Shown here: positions 37,342 through 46,636 of the stretch, piece by piece
Position numbering within the stretch: the stretch's first letter is position 1
Layout: every line of letters begins with the position of its first letter
Origin: Colwellia sp. Arc7-D
GTDB taxonomy: Bacteria > Pseudomonadota > Gammaproteobacteria > Enterobacterales > Alteromonadaceae
DNA: 64,000 nucleotides
Direction of reading: 5' to 3'
Assembly: GCF_003061515.1 (NCBI RefSeq)
Contig: NZ_CP028924.1
Span: forward strand, 3,348,001-3,412,000
Notes under the pieces: model-generated
The model's database searches: none
The model's input: the letters and a program-made list of their open reading frames with translations, nothing else
What the model was told of the DNA's origin: nothing
Made by a program: the position numbers and the translations under genes

Positions 37342-37847
37342 CTAAGCACGACGTCGTCGACGCTCTTGGCGATAGCTGGGCATTGCCGCTAAAGCGAACT
37401 CTTTCATTACCTTGCGATAAACCTCGCGTTTAAATGACACAACTTGTCTAACCGGATACCAATATGAAACCCAACGCCAGTCGTCAAACTCAGGATGACT
37501 TGAATGGAGTAAATCAACCGCTGATTCTGGTGCCGTTAATTGCAGTAAAAACCATTTCTGTTTTTGCCCAATACATACCGGTAAACTTTCGTGTCTAATT
37601 AATCTTTTAGGTAATTTATATCTTAACCAATGCTTAGTGGTCGCTACAATCTTGACATGTTCTGGTTTTAAACCAACTTCTTCGTCTAATTCCCGGTACA
37701 TGGTTTGTTCTGCAGACTCACCCTCGTCAACTCCACCTTGTGGATATTGCCAAGAATGTTGACCAAAACGCCTCGCCCAAAATACTTGCCCCTGTCATTG
37801 ATTATTACTATGCCGACGTTGGCTCGATAGCCTTCGGCATCTATCAC
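37342..37847 (-). pseudogene. rppH: RNA pyrophosphohydrolase RppH, single-base frameshift
   Basis: Nudix hydrolase that removes pyrophosphate from the 5' end of mRNAs and so triggers decay. The probable start is the GTG at 37847, preceded by AGGAG; the next residues [17 protein letters not shown] match the family. A base is missing in the run of four G on the minus strand (37789-37792). Adding it restores [20 protein letters not shown] and then the Nudix box [20 protein letters not shown], continuing to KPVCIGQ-like ([16 protein letters not shown]) and [14 protein letters not shown]. The repaired protein has 168 residues. As written the frame stops before the catalytic box. Sequencing error is the likeliest cause. 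Confidence 0.88.
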
Positions 37848-38024
37848 AGGAACTCCTGACAGCATTAAATAATGCTTTGATTCTTCCATACTCTGCACTT
37901 TTGGGCAAACTTTTATTATCAAAAATCATCACAATATGTCGGTATTTACTGTTGTCAGCGTTTAAATATTCAGTATTTTAAAAGTAACAAATATGAATTA
38001 CCTTGCTCATAGACTTAGAATTGA

Positions 38025-38741
38025 ATGATAATAAGCACAATAAAAACTAATGTAGAGCCAACATTGATTAGCGGACAAAGCCCTAAAAACGAAGCAGAGT
38101 TGCTCACACGTGCACAAGACCTAGCCGGTATGACGCTAGGAGAAATTGCTGCAAAGATTAGTGTTGAAGTACCCAAAGATTTAAAACGTGAAAAAGGCTG
38201 GATAGGCTTATTGCTCGAGCAAGTTTTAGGTGCCAGTGCTGGATCCCGACCAGAACCAGACTTTCCTCATTTAGGCATTGAACTAAAGTCATTGCCAATA
38301 AATTATCAAGGAAAACCATTAGAAACGACCTTTGTTTGTGTTGCACCACTTACCGGCTTAGTTGGTGCGCAATGGCAAACAAGTCATATTCGCAATAAAC
38401 TCGCGCGTGTATTATGGATCCCAGTAATTTCAGAGCGTAGTATCGCGGTTGCAGAGCGTATTGTAGGCACAGCTTTTATTTGGTCACCTTCGCAAGAAGA
38501 AGAACACCTGTTGGCATTAGATTGGCAAGAATTAACCGACATGATTGTTTTAGGCAATGTGGAAAATATTCATGGTAGACATGGGCAAGTATTACAACTG
38601 CGACCAAAAGCCGCGAATAGCCATGCAAAAACTCAAGCTTTTAATCGCCATGGACAACCATTTATGACCTTACCTCGAGGATTTTATTTAAAAACGGCTT
38701 TTACGCAAGCACTATTAAATAAGTATTTGCGAATAAATTAA
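38025..38741 (+). CDS. mutH: DNA mismatch repair endonuclease MutH
   Basis: MutH nicks the unmethylated strand at hemimethylated GATC sites once activated by MutL. The 238-residue protein keeps the catalytic triad of the restriction-like fold in [14 protein letters not shown] (D79, E86, K88). It also has the family segments [36 protein letters not shown] and [13 protein letters not shown]. Its presence places the organism among the Dam-methylating gammaproteobacteria. It is divergent from rppH, an arrangement also found in E. coli, where mutH lies near rppH. Confidence 0.95.
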   Translation: MIISTIKTNVEPTLISGQSPKNEAELLTRAQDLAGMTLGEIAAKISVEVPKDLKREKGWIGLLLEQVLGASAGSRPEPDFPHLGIELKSLPINYQGKPLETTFVCVAPLTGLVGAQWQTSHIRNKLARVLWIPVISERSIAVAERIVGTAFIWSPSQEEEHLLALDWQELTDMIVLGNVENIHGRHGQVLQLRPKAANSHAKTQAFNRHGQPFMTLPRGFYLKTAFTQALLNKYLRIN

Positions 38742-38856
38742 TAAATATCTACGACTAACATTGTGGATATTTAAATATAATAATAAAACATAGTAAAAAC
38801 TTACTAACCACGTTATAAGTTATAACAATATCAATTTTAGGGAATCTTATCTCGCA

Positions 38857-40293
38857 ATGAAGCTCGGTAATAAATTTGATCGATACATAGCCGTTATTTT
38901 TTTCGTTACAATCGTTACGGTAATTTTAACCTCTTACTTTACCCTAAAAGATGTAATTAATAGTCATAACAAACAAGTGCAAAGTGCGGTCACACCATTG
39001 TTCTCTCTAGTCACAAGTGAAATATTACGACCACTAAATGTGGCAAATTTCATGGCGAAAAATCAGTTTATTATTGATTATGCAGAGCAAGCAGAAATAG
39101 AAAAAGGATATTTAGTTTCTTATTTAGAAAAAATCGCTAAGTCATACAATATGGTTGCTTTTATTGCCTTAGAAAAACATGATGTAATGTTAAACTCCAC
39201 AGGTAAAAAAACTTCATTAGATGGCGAAAATGTCGAATGGTTTCATCGTCTTAAAAACTTACCTGGTGAGCAGTTTACTGATATAGGTAATGCTGAAGCT
39301 CCACATTTATATTTTGACAATAAAATTCACAATATGGATGGTGACTTTATCGGTTTTACCGGTGTAGCACTTGAGCTAAGCTATTTTGCCCGAAAGTTTC
39401 AAGAATATAACGACCGTTTTGGTTTTGAGTTATACTTTGTTGATAGTAATAATATTATTACTTTATCTTCCAATAAAATGATTAAATCTCAAAGTCATCA
39501 CCGAACAGACCTCATCACACGTTTGAGTGATTTGCCTTGGTATCAATCACTTATCAAAAACAATGCCGCAGATAATAATTTAACTTCAGAAGTTATGTAC
39601 ACCACTGATGAAGGGCTGTTGATCTCTCAAATGCCGATACAAGAGCTTAATTGGCGTATGTTTATTGTTTCTCCACCAGCCTCTGAACAAAGTGCATATT
39701 GGAAAATATTTATTGGTCGCTTTATGTTATTTTTCATTATTGTGATTGTTTTTTATATGGCACTGCTAACTATTATCAATTATTTGAAATCGCGACTCAT
39801 TAAACATGCTGAAACCGATCATCTTACGCAGTTACCTAACCGAAGCCATGTTCATTGGCGCTTTGATGAGATCGTAAAAAATAACGAAAATCTTTGTCTT
39901 GTATTAGCAGATATTGATAACTTCAAAAATATAAATGACACTTATGGACATTTGGTGGGTGATGATGTTTTACGTATTATTTCTGAACAATTATCACAAA
40001 CTTTACGTAAAATTGACGTCGTTGGAAGATGGGGAGGTGAAGAGTTTGTTATGGTATTACCCGACACTTCTGCAGAGCAAGCACTTATAATTGTCGAACG
40101 TATTAGAAAAAACATTGCGGCTATTTCTTTTCCTATTTCAACGACTAGCGGCTCATTTACTACCACAATTAGTTTTGGGATCTGTGAATTACCGATAAAA
40201 AGTAAAGCCATAGAAGATTATATAAAAGGCGCTGACAAAGCCCTTTATCAAGCGAAACATAATGGCAGAAACCAAAGTGTAATATTCAATTAA
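38857..40293 (+). CDS. Membrane diguanylate cyclase with periplasmic sensor
   Basis: A 478-residue protein with a membrane span at about residues 11-29, a large periplasmic region (30-280) that looks like a double-Cache sensor (APHLYFDNKIHNMDGDFIGF, GFELYFVDSNNIITLSS), a second span (about 288-312) and a C-terminal GGDEF domain. The active motif GGEEF is at residues 393-397, and an RxxD inhibitory site (RKID) lies five residues before it. It should therefore make c-di-GMP with product feedback. The ligand is unknown. The 3' end of the reading frame forms part of a terminator hairpin. Confidence 0.9.
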   Translation: MKLGNKFDRYIAVIFFVTIVTVILTSYFTLKDVINSHNKQVQSAVTPLFSLVTSEILRPLNVANFMAKNQFIIDYAEQAEIEKGYLVSYLEKIAKSYNMVAFIALEKHDVMLNSTGKKTSLDGENVEWFHRLKNLPGEQFTDIGNAEAPHLYFDNKIHNMDGDFIGFTGVALELSYFARKFQEYNDRFGFELYFVDSNNIITLSSNKMIKSQSHHRTDLITRLSDLPWYQSLIKNNAADNNLTSEVMYTTDEGLLISQMPIQELNWRMFIVSPPASEQSAYWKIFIGRFMLFFIIVIVFYMALLTIINYLKSRLIKHAETDHLTQLPNRSHVHWRFDEIVKNNENLCLVLADIDNFKNINDTYGHLVGDDVLRIISEQLSQTLRKIDVVGRWGGEEFVMVLPDTSAEQALIIVERIRKNIAAISFPISTTSGSFTTTISFGICELPIKSKAIEDYIKGADKALYQAKHNGRNQSVIFN

Positions 40294-40308
40294 CACTTTG
40301 GTTATTTT
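40270..40308 (+). terminator. Terminator overlapping the stop codon of the GGDEF gene
   Basis: AACCAAAGTGT (40270-40280, coding) pairs with ACACTTTGGTT (40293-40303). The last codons and the TAA lie in the loop, and ATTTT follows. This saves space, since the convergent mutarotase gene ends at 40313. Confidence 0.7.
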
Positions 40309-40312
40309 AAGC

Positions 40313-41233
40313 TTATAAGGCGTGCAACTTAATGGTTTGGCCAATACTTACACTGCTTTGGCTAGTTATCTGCTGCCAATTGGTATTGGCAGCTTCTAAG
40401 CACACAAATTCATGCTCGCCTTGGGCATGTACATCAAGCATATCTTCAGCGCCTTTACCTGGGTTCCATAACACCCAGTCTTGACAACCTTGGCTTATAA
40501 CTTCAATTTTACGTTGCCATTCATGATCAACTATAAACATATTATCATTATTGTGATAGATACGGTCAATAGGTCCCATACAATGTTTTAGCGTTGATTT
40601 TTGATCATTACACCCATTGATTTTATCATCATAAAGCACGTCGTTTAACATCGGAATATCAGTTTTCTGTGGATTACCAACGCAAAAGTAACTGTGTAAT
40701 GCACCTGTATACTCAACCGTTTGCTCAGACAAGTTTGTCATGATTAAGGTTTGTTGAAATGACTCATTAAATATCAGTGTTTGTTTCAATTCGAACGCTG
40801 CTGGCCAATATGGTGAGCAATCTTTACCAGTCAAAGACAAGGTAACTTCAACCGTTGAAGCTGATATTTCAATATCATCAACTTTCCACTCGCTTTGTCT
40901 AGCAAAGCCATGGTTACTAACCTTACTTAACGCGCCATTAGGTAACTTTACCTCACCACCAAACCAAGGCCAGCATAACGGAACACCAGCACGAATTGCC
41001 TTGCCTGTGCTGTAATGACTAGTATCACTAAGCCAAAATACAGGTTGTTGTCCTTCTGGCTGCCAACTAAGAACTTGTCCACCATACAGGCTTATAGAGC
41101 CTTGACCTTTTTGATGAAAAAACTGAAACGCTTGCAAGCCATCAGCAAGTTCATATAACTCAATACGTCCAAATTCATTTTCTAATAGTACGTTTAACAT
41201 TTGACCTTGCCTTTTCAAATTTATAATTGCCAT
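40313..41233 (-). CDS. D-hexose-6-phosphate mutarotase (YeaD family)
   Basis: A 306-residue cytoplasmic aldose-1-epimerase-like enzyme that interconverts the anomers of glucose-6-phosphate. Family features are LSWQPEGQQPVFWLSD, IRAGVPLCWPWFGG, NHGFARQSEWKV with the catalytic His and LEAANTNW near the end. The glutamate base is expected in the LHSYFCVG-to-VCLEAAN part. It is a single gene, with a start ATG at 41233 after a 125-base spacer. Confidence 0.9.
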   Translation of the reverse strand: MAIINLKRQGQMLNVLLENEFGRIELYELADGLQAFQFFHQKGQGSISLYGGQVLSWQPEGQQPVFWLSDTSHYSTGKAIRAGVPLCWPWFGGEVKLPNGALSKVSNHGFARQSEWKVDDIEISASTVEVTLSLTGKDCSPYWPAAFELKQTLIFNESFQQTLIMTNLSEQTVEYTGALHSYFCVGNPQKTDIPMLNDVLYDDKINGCNDQKSTLKHCMGPIDRIYHNNDNMFIVDHEWQRKIEVISQGCQDWVLWNPGKGAEDMLDVHAQGEHEFVCLEAANTNWQQITSQSSVSIGQTIKLHAL

Positions 41234-41358
41234 TTAATTAACGGTTATTCTAAGTAATTAAAAATTTGGATGAAAGTCTTAATATAAAATGCAGGACTAA
41301 AGAACTTCTAATGTCAGTGTATGGCAATAGATATAAAGTTTGCTCTCGGTTATAAATT

Positions 41359-41583
41359 TTAATCTAAAGTATCATCAGAGCTGTTATCTCCAATACTGGT
41401 TAATATTTTTTCACACCCCTTACATTGCTGTAAAATCACTGTAAATGCATTTTTAATTTGCTCCGCATCTGCGTTGTTTTCCATTAGCATTTTTCCTAGT
41501 TCAGCATGCAATACTATGCTATTTAAAGAGTTCCTAGCACTATGAAGGGATTGTTTAAATTGTGTTGGTTCTCTACTTTCCAT
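41359..41583 (-). CDS. Small H-box protein resembling an isolated HisKA helix
   Basis: A 74-residue protein, 11 bases after and on the same strand as a REC-GGDEF gene. LHSARNSLNSIVLHAELG (from residue 13, with H14) lines up with the histidine-kinase H-box pattern HE(L/I)RNPLNSI. Two predicted helices follow and the C-terminus is acidic. No ATPase domain is present and there is none adjacent. I do not recognise it as a named family. It may be a phosphotransfer or dimerisation module for the neighbouring receiver domain; that is inference. Confidence 0.6.
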   Translation of the reverse strand: MESREPTQFKQSLHSARNSLNSIVLHAELGKMLMENNADAEQIKNAFTVILQQCKGCEKILTSIGDNSSDDTLD

Positions 41584-41594
41584 TATTTTTCTAC

Positions 41595-42602
41595 CTAAGT
41601 TGATTTGGCTACTTCAGTTTTGAGACTAACGTGGCTAATACAGTTCTTTCCACTAGCTTTGGCCTTATACATTTGTAAATCAGCTTGATGGATGAAATCT
41701 TCAAAGTTTATTTCCTGAGGGCTATCGTTTTCAGCTATGAAAGTGGCTAAACCTATACTAACCGTTACTATGCTTTCGGCCGAACTATGGGTGTGTTCTA
41801 TATTCAACTTACGTATTCGGTTAAGTATTTCGTTTGCAATCAGCAATCCTCCTTTCGCATCGGTTTCTGGCAGAATAACAGCAAACTCTTCACCGCCGTA
41901 TCTACCTATGATGTCAGTCTCTCTTCGTCGCACTGACATCATAGTTTGAGCCACCAGTTTCAGACATTCATCGCCTTCAATGTGTCCATAGGTATCATTG
42001 TAAGATTTGAAATCATCAATATCGATCATAAGCAAGGATAGGCAGTTTCCGGAGCGGATAGTTGATGCACAATACTGCTGTAGCATAATATCAAGTTGCC
42101 TACGATTAGATGTGCCGGTTAACCCATCGATACAGGATAATACCTCCAACTTTTTACGGTAATAAACCAACTCCATATGATTTAACACTCGTGCGCGTAA
42201 AATACTTAAATTAACGGGCTTGACCACATAATCGACAGCACCAAGCAGTAAACCTTTTTCTTCTTCGTCAGCACTTTGTGAGGCGGTGACAAATATAATC
42301 GGAATTTCTGCAGTCATCGGGTTAGACTTCAGTACACGGCAAGCTTCGTAGCCATTCATTACTGGCATGTCGAGATCTAGAAGGATCAAATCAACGTTTT
42401 TCTCCGTCGCATAGCTAATCGCATCTTTGGCATTATCTTTTAAAATAACCGTATATTGAGAACTAAATAAGGCATTTAGCGCCTCTAGATTACTCTTATA
42501 ATCATCCACTATCATAAGGGTTTGCTTTTCCCAATGACTGTGGGTGAATGATGATTTTAATTTTCCTTCAATGTCGGCACTAAAAAATTCTGAATTGACC
42601 AT
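41595..42602 (-). CDS. Response regulator-diguanylate cyclase (REC-GGDEF)
   Basis: A 335-residue PleD/WspR-like protein. The receiver domain (about residues 27-145) has the acidic pocket IVDDYK, the phospho-accepting D76 in LILLDLDMPVMNG and the conserved Lys in YVVKPVN. The GGDEF domain (about 165-325) has GGEEF at 236-240 and an RxxD site (RETD) five residues upstream. Phosphorylation should activate c-di-GMP synthesis, with product inhibition. No full histidine kinase is adjacent. The next gene downstream encodes a 74-residue H-box protein that might take part in signalling. Confidence 0.92.
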   Translation of the reverse strand: MVNSEFFSADIEGKLKSSFTHSHWEKQTLMIVDDYKSNLEALNALFSSQYTVILKDNAKDAISYATEKNVDLILLDLDMPVMNGYEACRVLKSNPMTAEIPIIFVTASQSADEEEKGLLLGAVDYVVKPVNLSILRARVLNHMELVYYRKKLEVLSCIDGLTGTSNRRQLDIMLQQYCASTIRSGNCLSLLMIDIDDFKSYNDTYGHIEGDECLKLVAQTMMSVRRRETDIIGRYGGEEFAVILPETDAKGGLLIANEILNRIRKLNIEHTHSSAESIVTVSIGLATFIAENDSPQEINFEDFIHQADLQMYKAKASGKNCISHVSLKTEVAKST

Positions 42603-42868
42603 ATTTACTCTCCAAGCTAAGACTTAGCTAAATTCAACATCTTTATAGATGTTGATAGAGCAATAAAGGAGCCAGACTGCCAATAAAAACACAACCTTAT
42701 GATAGATAAGGAATTAGCTGTAATTTCATAGAAAAACACAAGCGAGGTTAACCACACTATTAAGTACCTTGGTCACACTCTGTGTAAAGTTTACCAATTT
42801 CAACGTGAGTTACCTTCCCAATAAATCGGTATATGGCGATATTTTTAACCTTCAATACCGCTAGTTTT

Positions 42869-42927
42869 ACTTAAGTTATTTTAAGCTTAAGCTATTTTAA
42901 GCTTAAGCTATTTTAAACTTAAGTAAG
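42869..42927. repeat. 16-base tandem repeat with CTTAAG palindromic core
   Basis: Two perfect 16-base copies, AGCTTAAGCTATTTTA (42884-42899 and 42900-42915), are flanked by degenerate copies ACTTAAGTTATTTTA (42869-42883) and AACTTAAGTAAG (42916-42927). Each copy has an AGCTTAAGCT or ACTTAAGT palindrome, so one dyad recurs every 16 bases. It is about 270 bases from the GGDEF start codon. Confidence 0.8.
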
Positions 42928-43022
42928 TTCCACCTTGAACTTGAAGTAGGTGAGTAGATAAGTAGGTTAGGTCTTTAAGGGGTTCATACGACATGGCCGC
43001 TGCGGGTCAAGATAAGTTGTTT

Positions 43023-43065
43023 AAAAAACTAGTCTGTAGACTTTATTATGCTTAGCCTACAGACT
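43023..43065 (-). terminator. Terminator after acnA
   Basis: AGTCTGTAG (43031-43039) pairs with CTACAGACT (43057-43065) with a 17-base loop. The minus strand then runs into TAGTTTTTTAA. It lies 26 bases after the stop codon. Confidence 0.65.
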
Positions 43066-43091
43066 ATATACAGTCGTGGAAAACTGGAGTT

Positions 43092-45803
43092 CTAAAGCAG
43101 TGTTCTGATCACGTATTGAAGGATCCCGCCATGGCGGAAGTATTCGAACTCATTAGGTGTATCGATACGTATATCAGCTTCAAAGCTTATATTAGTGCCG
43201 TCAGATTTTAGTACCGCTACTTGCACTTGTTTCTGGCCAGCATCAACTGCTTGAATAGAAAACTGCTCTGTACCGTCTAAATCGTAAGTACTTGCACCTT
43301 CACCTTGTTTAAACTGCAGTGGTAATATACCCATGCCGATAAGGTTAGAGCGATGGATGCGCTCATAGGTCTCAGCAATAACTGCTTTCACACCTAGTAA
43401 TAACGGCCCTTTGGCGGCCCAATCTCGAGAACTACCGGTACCGTACTCTTTGCCAGCAATAACAATCGTTGGAGTATTCTCAGCAATATATTGATGCGCG
43501 GCCTCAAATACCGTCATCTGTTCACCGTTAGGTTGTTTACGTGTGAAGCCCCCTTCAGTGCCAGGAGCAAGTTGGTTTTTAAGTCGAACGTTTGCAAAAG
43601 TACCACGCATCATAACTTCATGGTTGCCTCGTCTAGAGCCATAAGAGTTAAAGTCTTTTTGTTCAACGTGATTAGCTCGAAGGTAATCTGCAGCGGGAGT
43701 ATCTTTGCCAATGGAGCCTGCAGGTGAAATATGATCCGTGGTTACACTGTCGGCCAATTTCAATAAACAACGGGCATTTTCAATCGCTTTAGTTGGCTCA
43801 GGCTCCCGTGGCATATTTTCAAAGAATGTCGGTTTTTTCACATAAGTACTATCTGGCCAATCATAAATATCGGCGTCCACAGTATCCAGATTTTCCCATA
43901 TATCGCCACCGTCATAAACCGAACCATATTTCTCAGAAAACATCGACTTATTGACCACACGAGTGACAATTTCTTGTATTTCTTGTTGGCTTGGCCATAA
44001 GTCTTTCAAATAAACTGGCTTGCCAGCACTGCTCATACCCAGCGGATCTTTGGTAATATCAACTTTCATATTACCTGCCAATGCATAGGCGACCACTAGC
44101 GGTGGTGACGCTAAGTAGTTTGCTTTAACATCTGAATGTATTCGCCCTTCAAAGTTGCGATTACCTGATAATACCGATGTTACGGTTAAATCACTTTGCC
44201 TAATCGCCTTAGTAATAGCTTCGGGTAACGGACCTGAATTACCAATACAGGTAGTACAACCGTAACCTACCAAGTTAAAGCCCATTTTATCCAGTTCTTT
44301 AGACAACCCTGCTTTATTGAGATATTCGGTCACTACTTGTGAGCCAGGGGCAAAACTGGTTTTAACCCAAGGTTTAACGGTAAGTCCTAATTCATTGGCT
44401 TTTTTTGCCAACAGCGCAGCAGCAACCAACACAGATGGATTCGAAGTATTAGTACAACTGGTAATCGCAGCAATTACAACCGCGCCTTCATGAAGATCAT
44501 AATCTTGTTCATTATGACGATAAGATACAGAGGTTTTGGAACCAATATTTTCTGCACCACCTTCACTTTCAAAGTTCGCTTTCTGTTTTTCGTTAGGCGC
44601 GATAGCCAACTCATTTTGCTCGGTTATCCAACGCTTAAACGCAGTCGATGCTTGGTCAAGATTTATTCTGTCTTGCGGACGTTTTGGCCCAGCGATAGCT
44701 GGAACAACAGTGTCTAAATCCATGGAGAGTGTTGCATGATACTCAGCATGTTCTTGTGCTTCACTGCCCCACATGCCCTGTGCTTTTGAATAGGCTTCAA
44801 TAATCTCTATCTGTAGTTCACTTCGACCAGTTAACGCCAGATATTTTGTCGTTTGTTCATCAATAGGAAATAAGCCACAGGTTGCACCGTACTCAGGCGA
44901 CATATTGGCCAGTGTTGCTCGATCAGCAACAGTTAAGTGTTTTACACCAGCACCAAAAAACTCGACAAATTTGCCTACTACACCAAATGCACGCAATTGT
45001 TCTGTAACCGCTAACACTAAGTCGGTCGCCGTTGCCCCTGGCGGTAACTTGCCTTTCAATTCCATTCCAATCACTTCAGGTATTAGCATAGTGACAGGTT
45101 GACCTAACATGGCCGCTTCGGCTTCTATACCGCCTACCCCCCAACCAAGCACACCTAAGCCATTGATCATTGTGGTGTGTGAATCTGTACCGACTAAGGT
45201 ATCTGGGTAAAGTAACGGTGTGTCTTGCTGTTCATCGACAAACGTTACACGCGCTAAGTACTCCAAATTGACTTGGTGTACAATACCTTTTCCTGGCGGT
45301 ACTACTTTGAAGTTATCGAATGCACTTTGTCCCCACTTTAAAAACTGATAGCGTTCTTTATTGCGCTCAACCTCAATTTCAGTATTACGCTTAAACGAAT
45401 CTGCTTTACCGAATTCATCTACCATTATTGAATGGTCAATAACTAAATCTACCGGTTTAAGTGGGTTAATTTTACTTGGGTCGCCACCTAGGTCCAACAT
45501 CGCGTTACGCATAGCGGCTAAATCAACAACCGCAGGCACGCCGGTAAAATCTTGCAAAATAACTCTAGAAGGCACAAATGCTATTTCGGTATCAGAAGAA
45601 GATGCTGTGTCCCATTTGGCTAGGTTTTGAATATCCTCAAGTTGCACATACTTTTCATCACTGTGGCGAAGCAAGTTTTCAAGTAATATTTTTGCTGTCA
45701 GCGGTAAGCGCTTTGTATCGATTTGCAAACTTGATAGGTCAAAGTACTGATAGGATTTCCCTTGTACTGTTAGTGTCGATATATGTTTATTTGAAACTGT
45801 CAC
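43092..45803 (-). CDS. acnA: Aconitate hydratase AcnA
   Basis: TCA-cycle enzyme converting citrate to isocitrate through a [4Fe-4S] cluster. At 903 residues it is the AcnA/IRP type. The three cluster cysteines are found in ITSCTNTSNPSVLVAA and YGCTTCIGNSG. Other signature blocks are PDTLVGTDSHTTMINGLGV, HSDVKANYLASPPLVVAYAL and YGTGSSRDWAAKGP, the last in the swivel domain. It stands alone; no 2-methylcitrate (prp) genes are near, which favours AcnA over AcnD. The apo form may bind mRNA, as in other bacteria; this is family knowledge only. Confidence 0.95.
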   Translation of the reverse strand: MTVSNKHISTLTVQGKSYQYFDLSSLQIDTKRLPLTAKILLENLLRHSDEKYVQLEDIQNLAKWDTASSSDTEIAFVPSRVILQDFTGVPAVVDLAAMRNAMLDLGGDPSKINPLKPVDLVIDHSIMVDEFGKADSFKRNTEIEVERNKERYQFLKWGQSAFDNFKVVPPGKGIVHQVNLEYLARVTFVDEQQDTPLLYPDTLVGTDSHTTMINGLGVLGWGVGGIEAEAAMLGQPVTMLIPEVIGMELKGKLPPGATATDLVLAVTEQLRAFGVVGKFVEFFGAGVKHLTVADRATLANMSPEYGATCGLFPIDEQTTKYLALTGRSELQIEIIEAYSKAQGMWGSEAQEHAEYHATLSMDLDTVVPAIAGPKRPQDRINLDQASTAFKRWITEQNELAIAPNEKQKANFESEGGAENIGSKTSVSYRHNEQDYDLHEGAVVIAAITSCTNTSNPSVLVAAALLAKKANELGLTVKPWVKTSFAPGSQVVTEYLNKAGLSKELDKMGFNLVGYGCTTCIGNSGPLPEAITKAIRQSDLTVTSVLSGNRNFEGRIHSDVKANYLASPPLVVAYALAGNMKVDITKDPLGMSSAGKPVYLKDLWPSQQEIQEIVTRVVNKSMFSEKYGSVYDGGDIWENLDTVDADIYDWPDSTYVKKPTFFENMPREPEPTKAIENARCLLKLADSVTTDHISPAGSIGKDTPAADYLRANHVEQKDFNSYGSRRGNHEVMMRGTFANVRLKNQLAPGTEGGFTRKQPNGEQMTVFEAAHQYIAENTPTIVIAGKEYGTGSSRDWAAKGPLLLGVKAVIAETYERIHRSNLIGMGILPLQFKQGEGASTYDLDGTEQFSIQAVDAGQKQVQVAVLKSDGTNISFEADIRIDTPNEFEYFRHGGILQYVIRTLL

Positions 45804-45976
45804 ATTACTCTCCTTCTAGCCTTAATCAGGCATTTTATAAGGTAAATTATTGTCCGTTTTCATTCGTCATCACTAAAAATCAAACTACTTTTAAGATAGG
45901 AAATATGCTTTTTTGATAAAAAACGATAAGGGTAAGTGCTTATAATCACCGCCTTAACATATAGCTATCCTAATGT

Positions 45977-46636
45977 TTATTCTGTTTGTTGTTTGTTCCT
46001 TAATAACCAAAAAACAACAAACAGAATAATAGCCGCTGCAATCGATGTTACAGCCAAACCCGATGGCTCCTTTATAAGTTCTAGCACACCTTTACCAAAA
46101 AATATTGCGCTTAAGCCTAAAGGGGCAATGCCTATTGTCGAGCCTAGCATAAATTTGAAAATATTTATCTCAAGTGAGCCTGCCAAAATGCTTGTTACGG
46201 TAAAAGGTGGAGTGGGAGCTAGGCGCAATGCGAAAATAGCCCAAGCGCCTCTATCATCCATTTTGTCTTTTAATGTCTTCGTATGCTTTTTAAGCCCTTC
46301 TCCAAAAGAGTCCCTACCTATGGCACGTCCTATTCCATAACCACTCAGACTTGCTAAAAGAAAACCAGGTATGCAAATTAGTACGCTCATCCAGATATTA
46401 AATACCAAGCTAACCGTAAATGCCATCAACGGAATTGGAATGAGGAGTGATCCTCCAATAAAGAAAACACCTAAGAAAATTAAAGCCGTCAAGGCATTCT
46501 CAGGTACATCGCTAGCTAACTGGCTAATTTTATCTATTTCAAGGTAGTCGTTAAAAGGTGTAAGAAAATACAAAGCTAAAAGCCCAGTCACAACACAAAT
46601 AAATATGCCTAACTTGATAATATTTGCCTTCTTCAT
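45977..46636 (-). CDS. VTT-domain membrane protein (TVP38/TMEM64 or DedA-like)
   Basis: The start was set at ATG 46636 (MKKANIIKLGIFICVV), giving 219 residues; the longer frame would run deep into the upstream gene. Its ATG overlaps the TGA stop of the amidotransferase gene (ATGA), so the two are translationally coupled. About five hydrophobic spans are seen, with the VTT/SNARE-associated motif GYGIGRAIGRDSFGEGLKK near the middle and FALRLAPTPPFTVTSILAG after it. Members of this superfamily flip or transport lipids; the function here is unknown. Confidence 0.85.
   Translation of the reverse strand: MKKANIIKLGIFICVVTGLLALYFLTPFNDYLEIDKISQLASDVPENALTALIFLGVFFIGGSLLIPIPLMAFTVSLVFNIWMSVLICIPGFLLASLSGYGIGRAIGRDSFGEGLKKHTKTLKDKMDDRGAWAIFALRLAPTPPFTVTSILAGSLEINIFKFMLGSTIGIAPLGLSAIFFGKGVLELIKEPSGLAVTSIAAAIILFVVFWLLRNKQQTE

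Larger units (their letters stand above)
42603..43091. other. Intergenic region with palindromic repeats
   Basis: These 489 bases lie between the REC-GGDEF gene and acnA. No gene is evident. They contain the upstream region of the GGDEF gene, a 16-base palindromic tandem repeat (42869-42927), purine-rich GTAGGTGAGTAGATAAGTAG sequence near 42946 and the acnA terminator (43023-43065). Confidence 0.55.
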
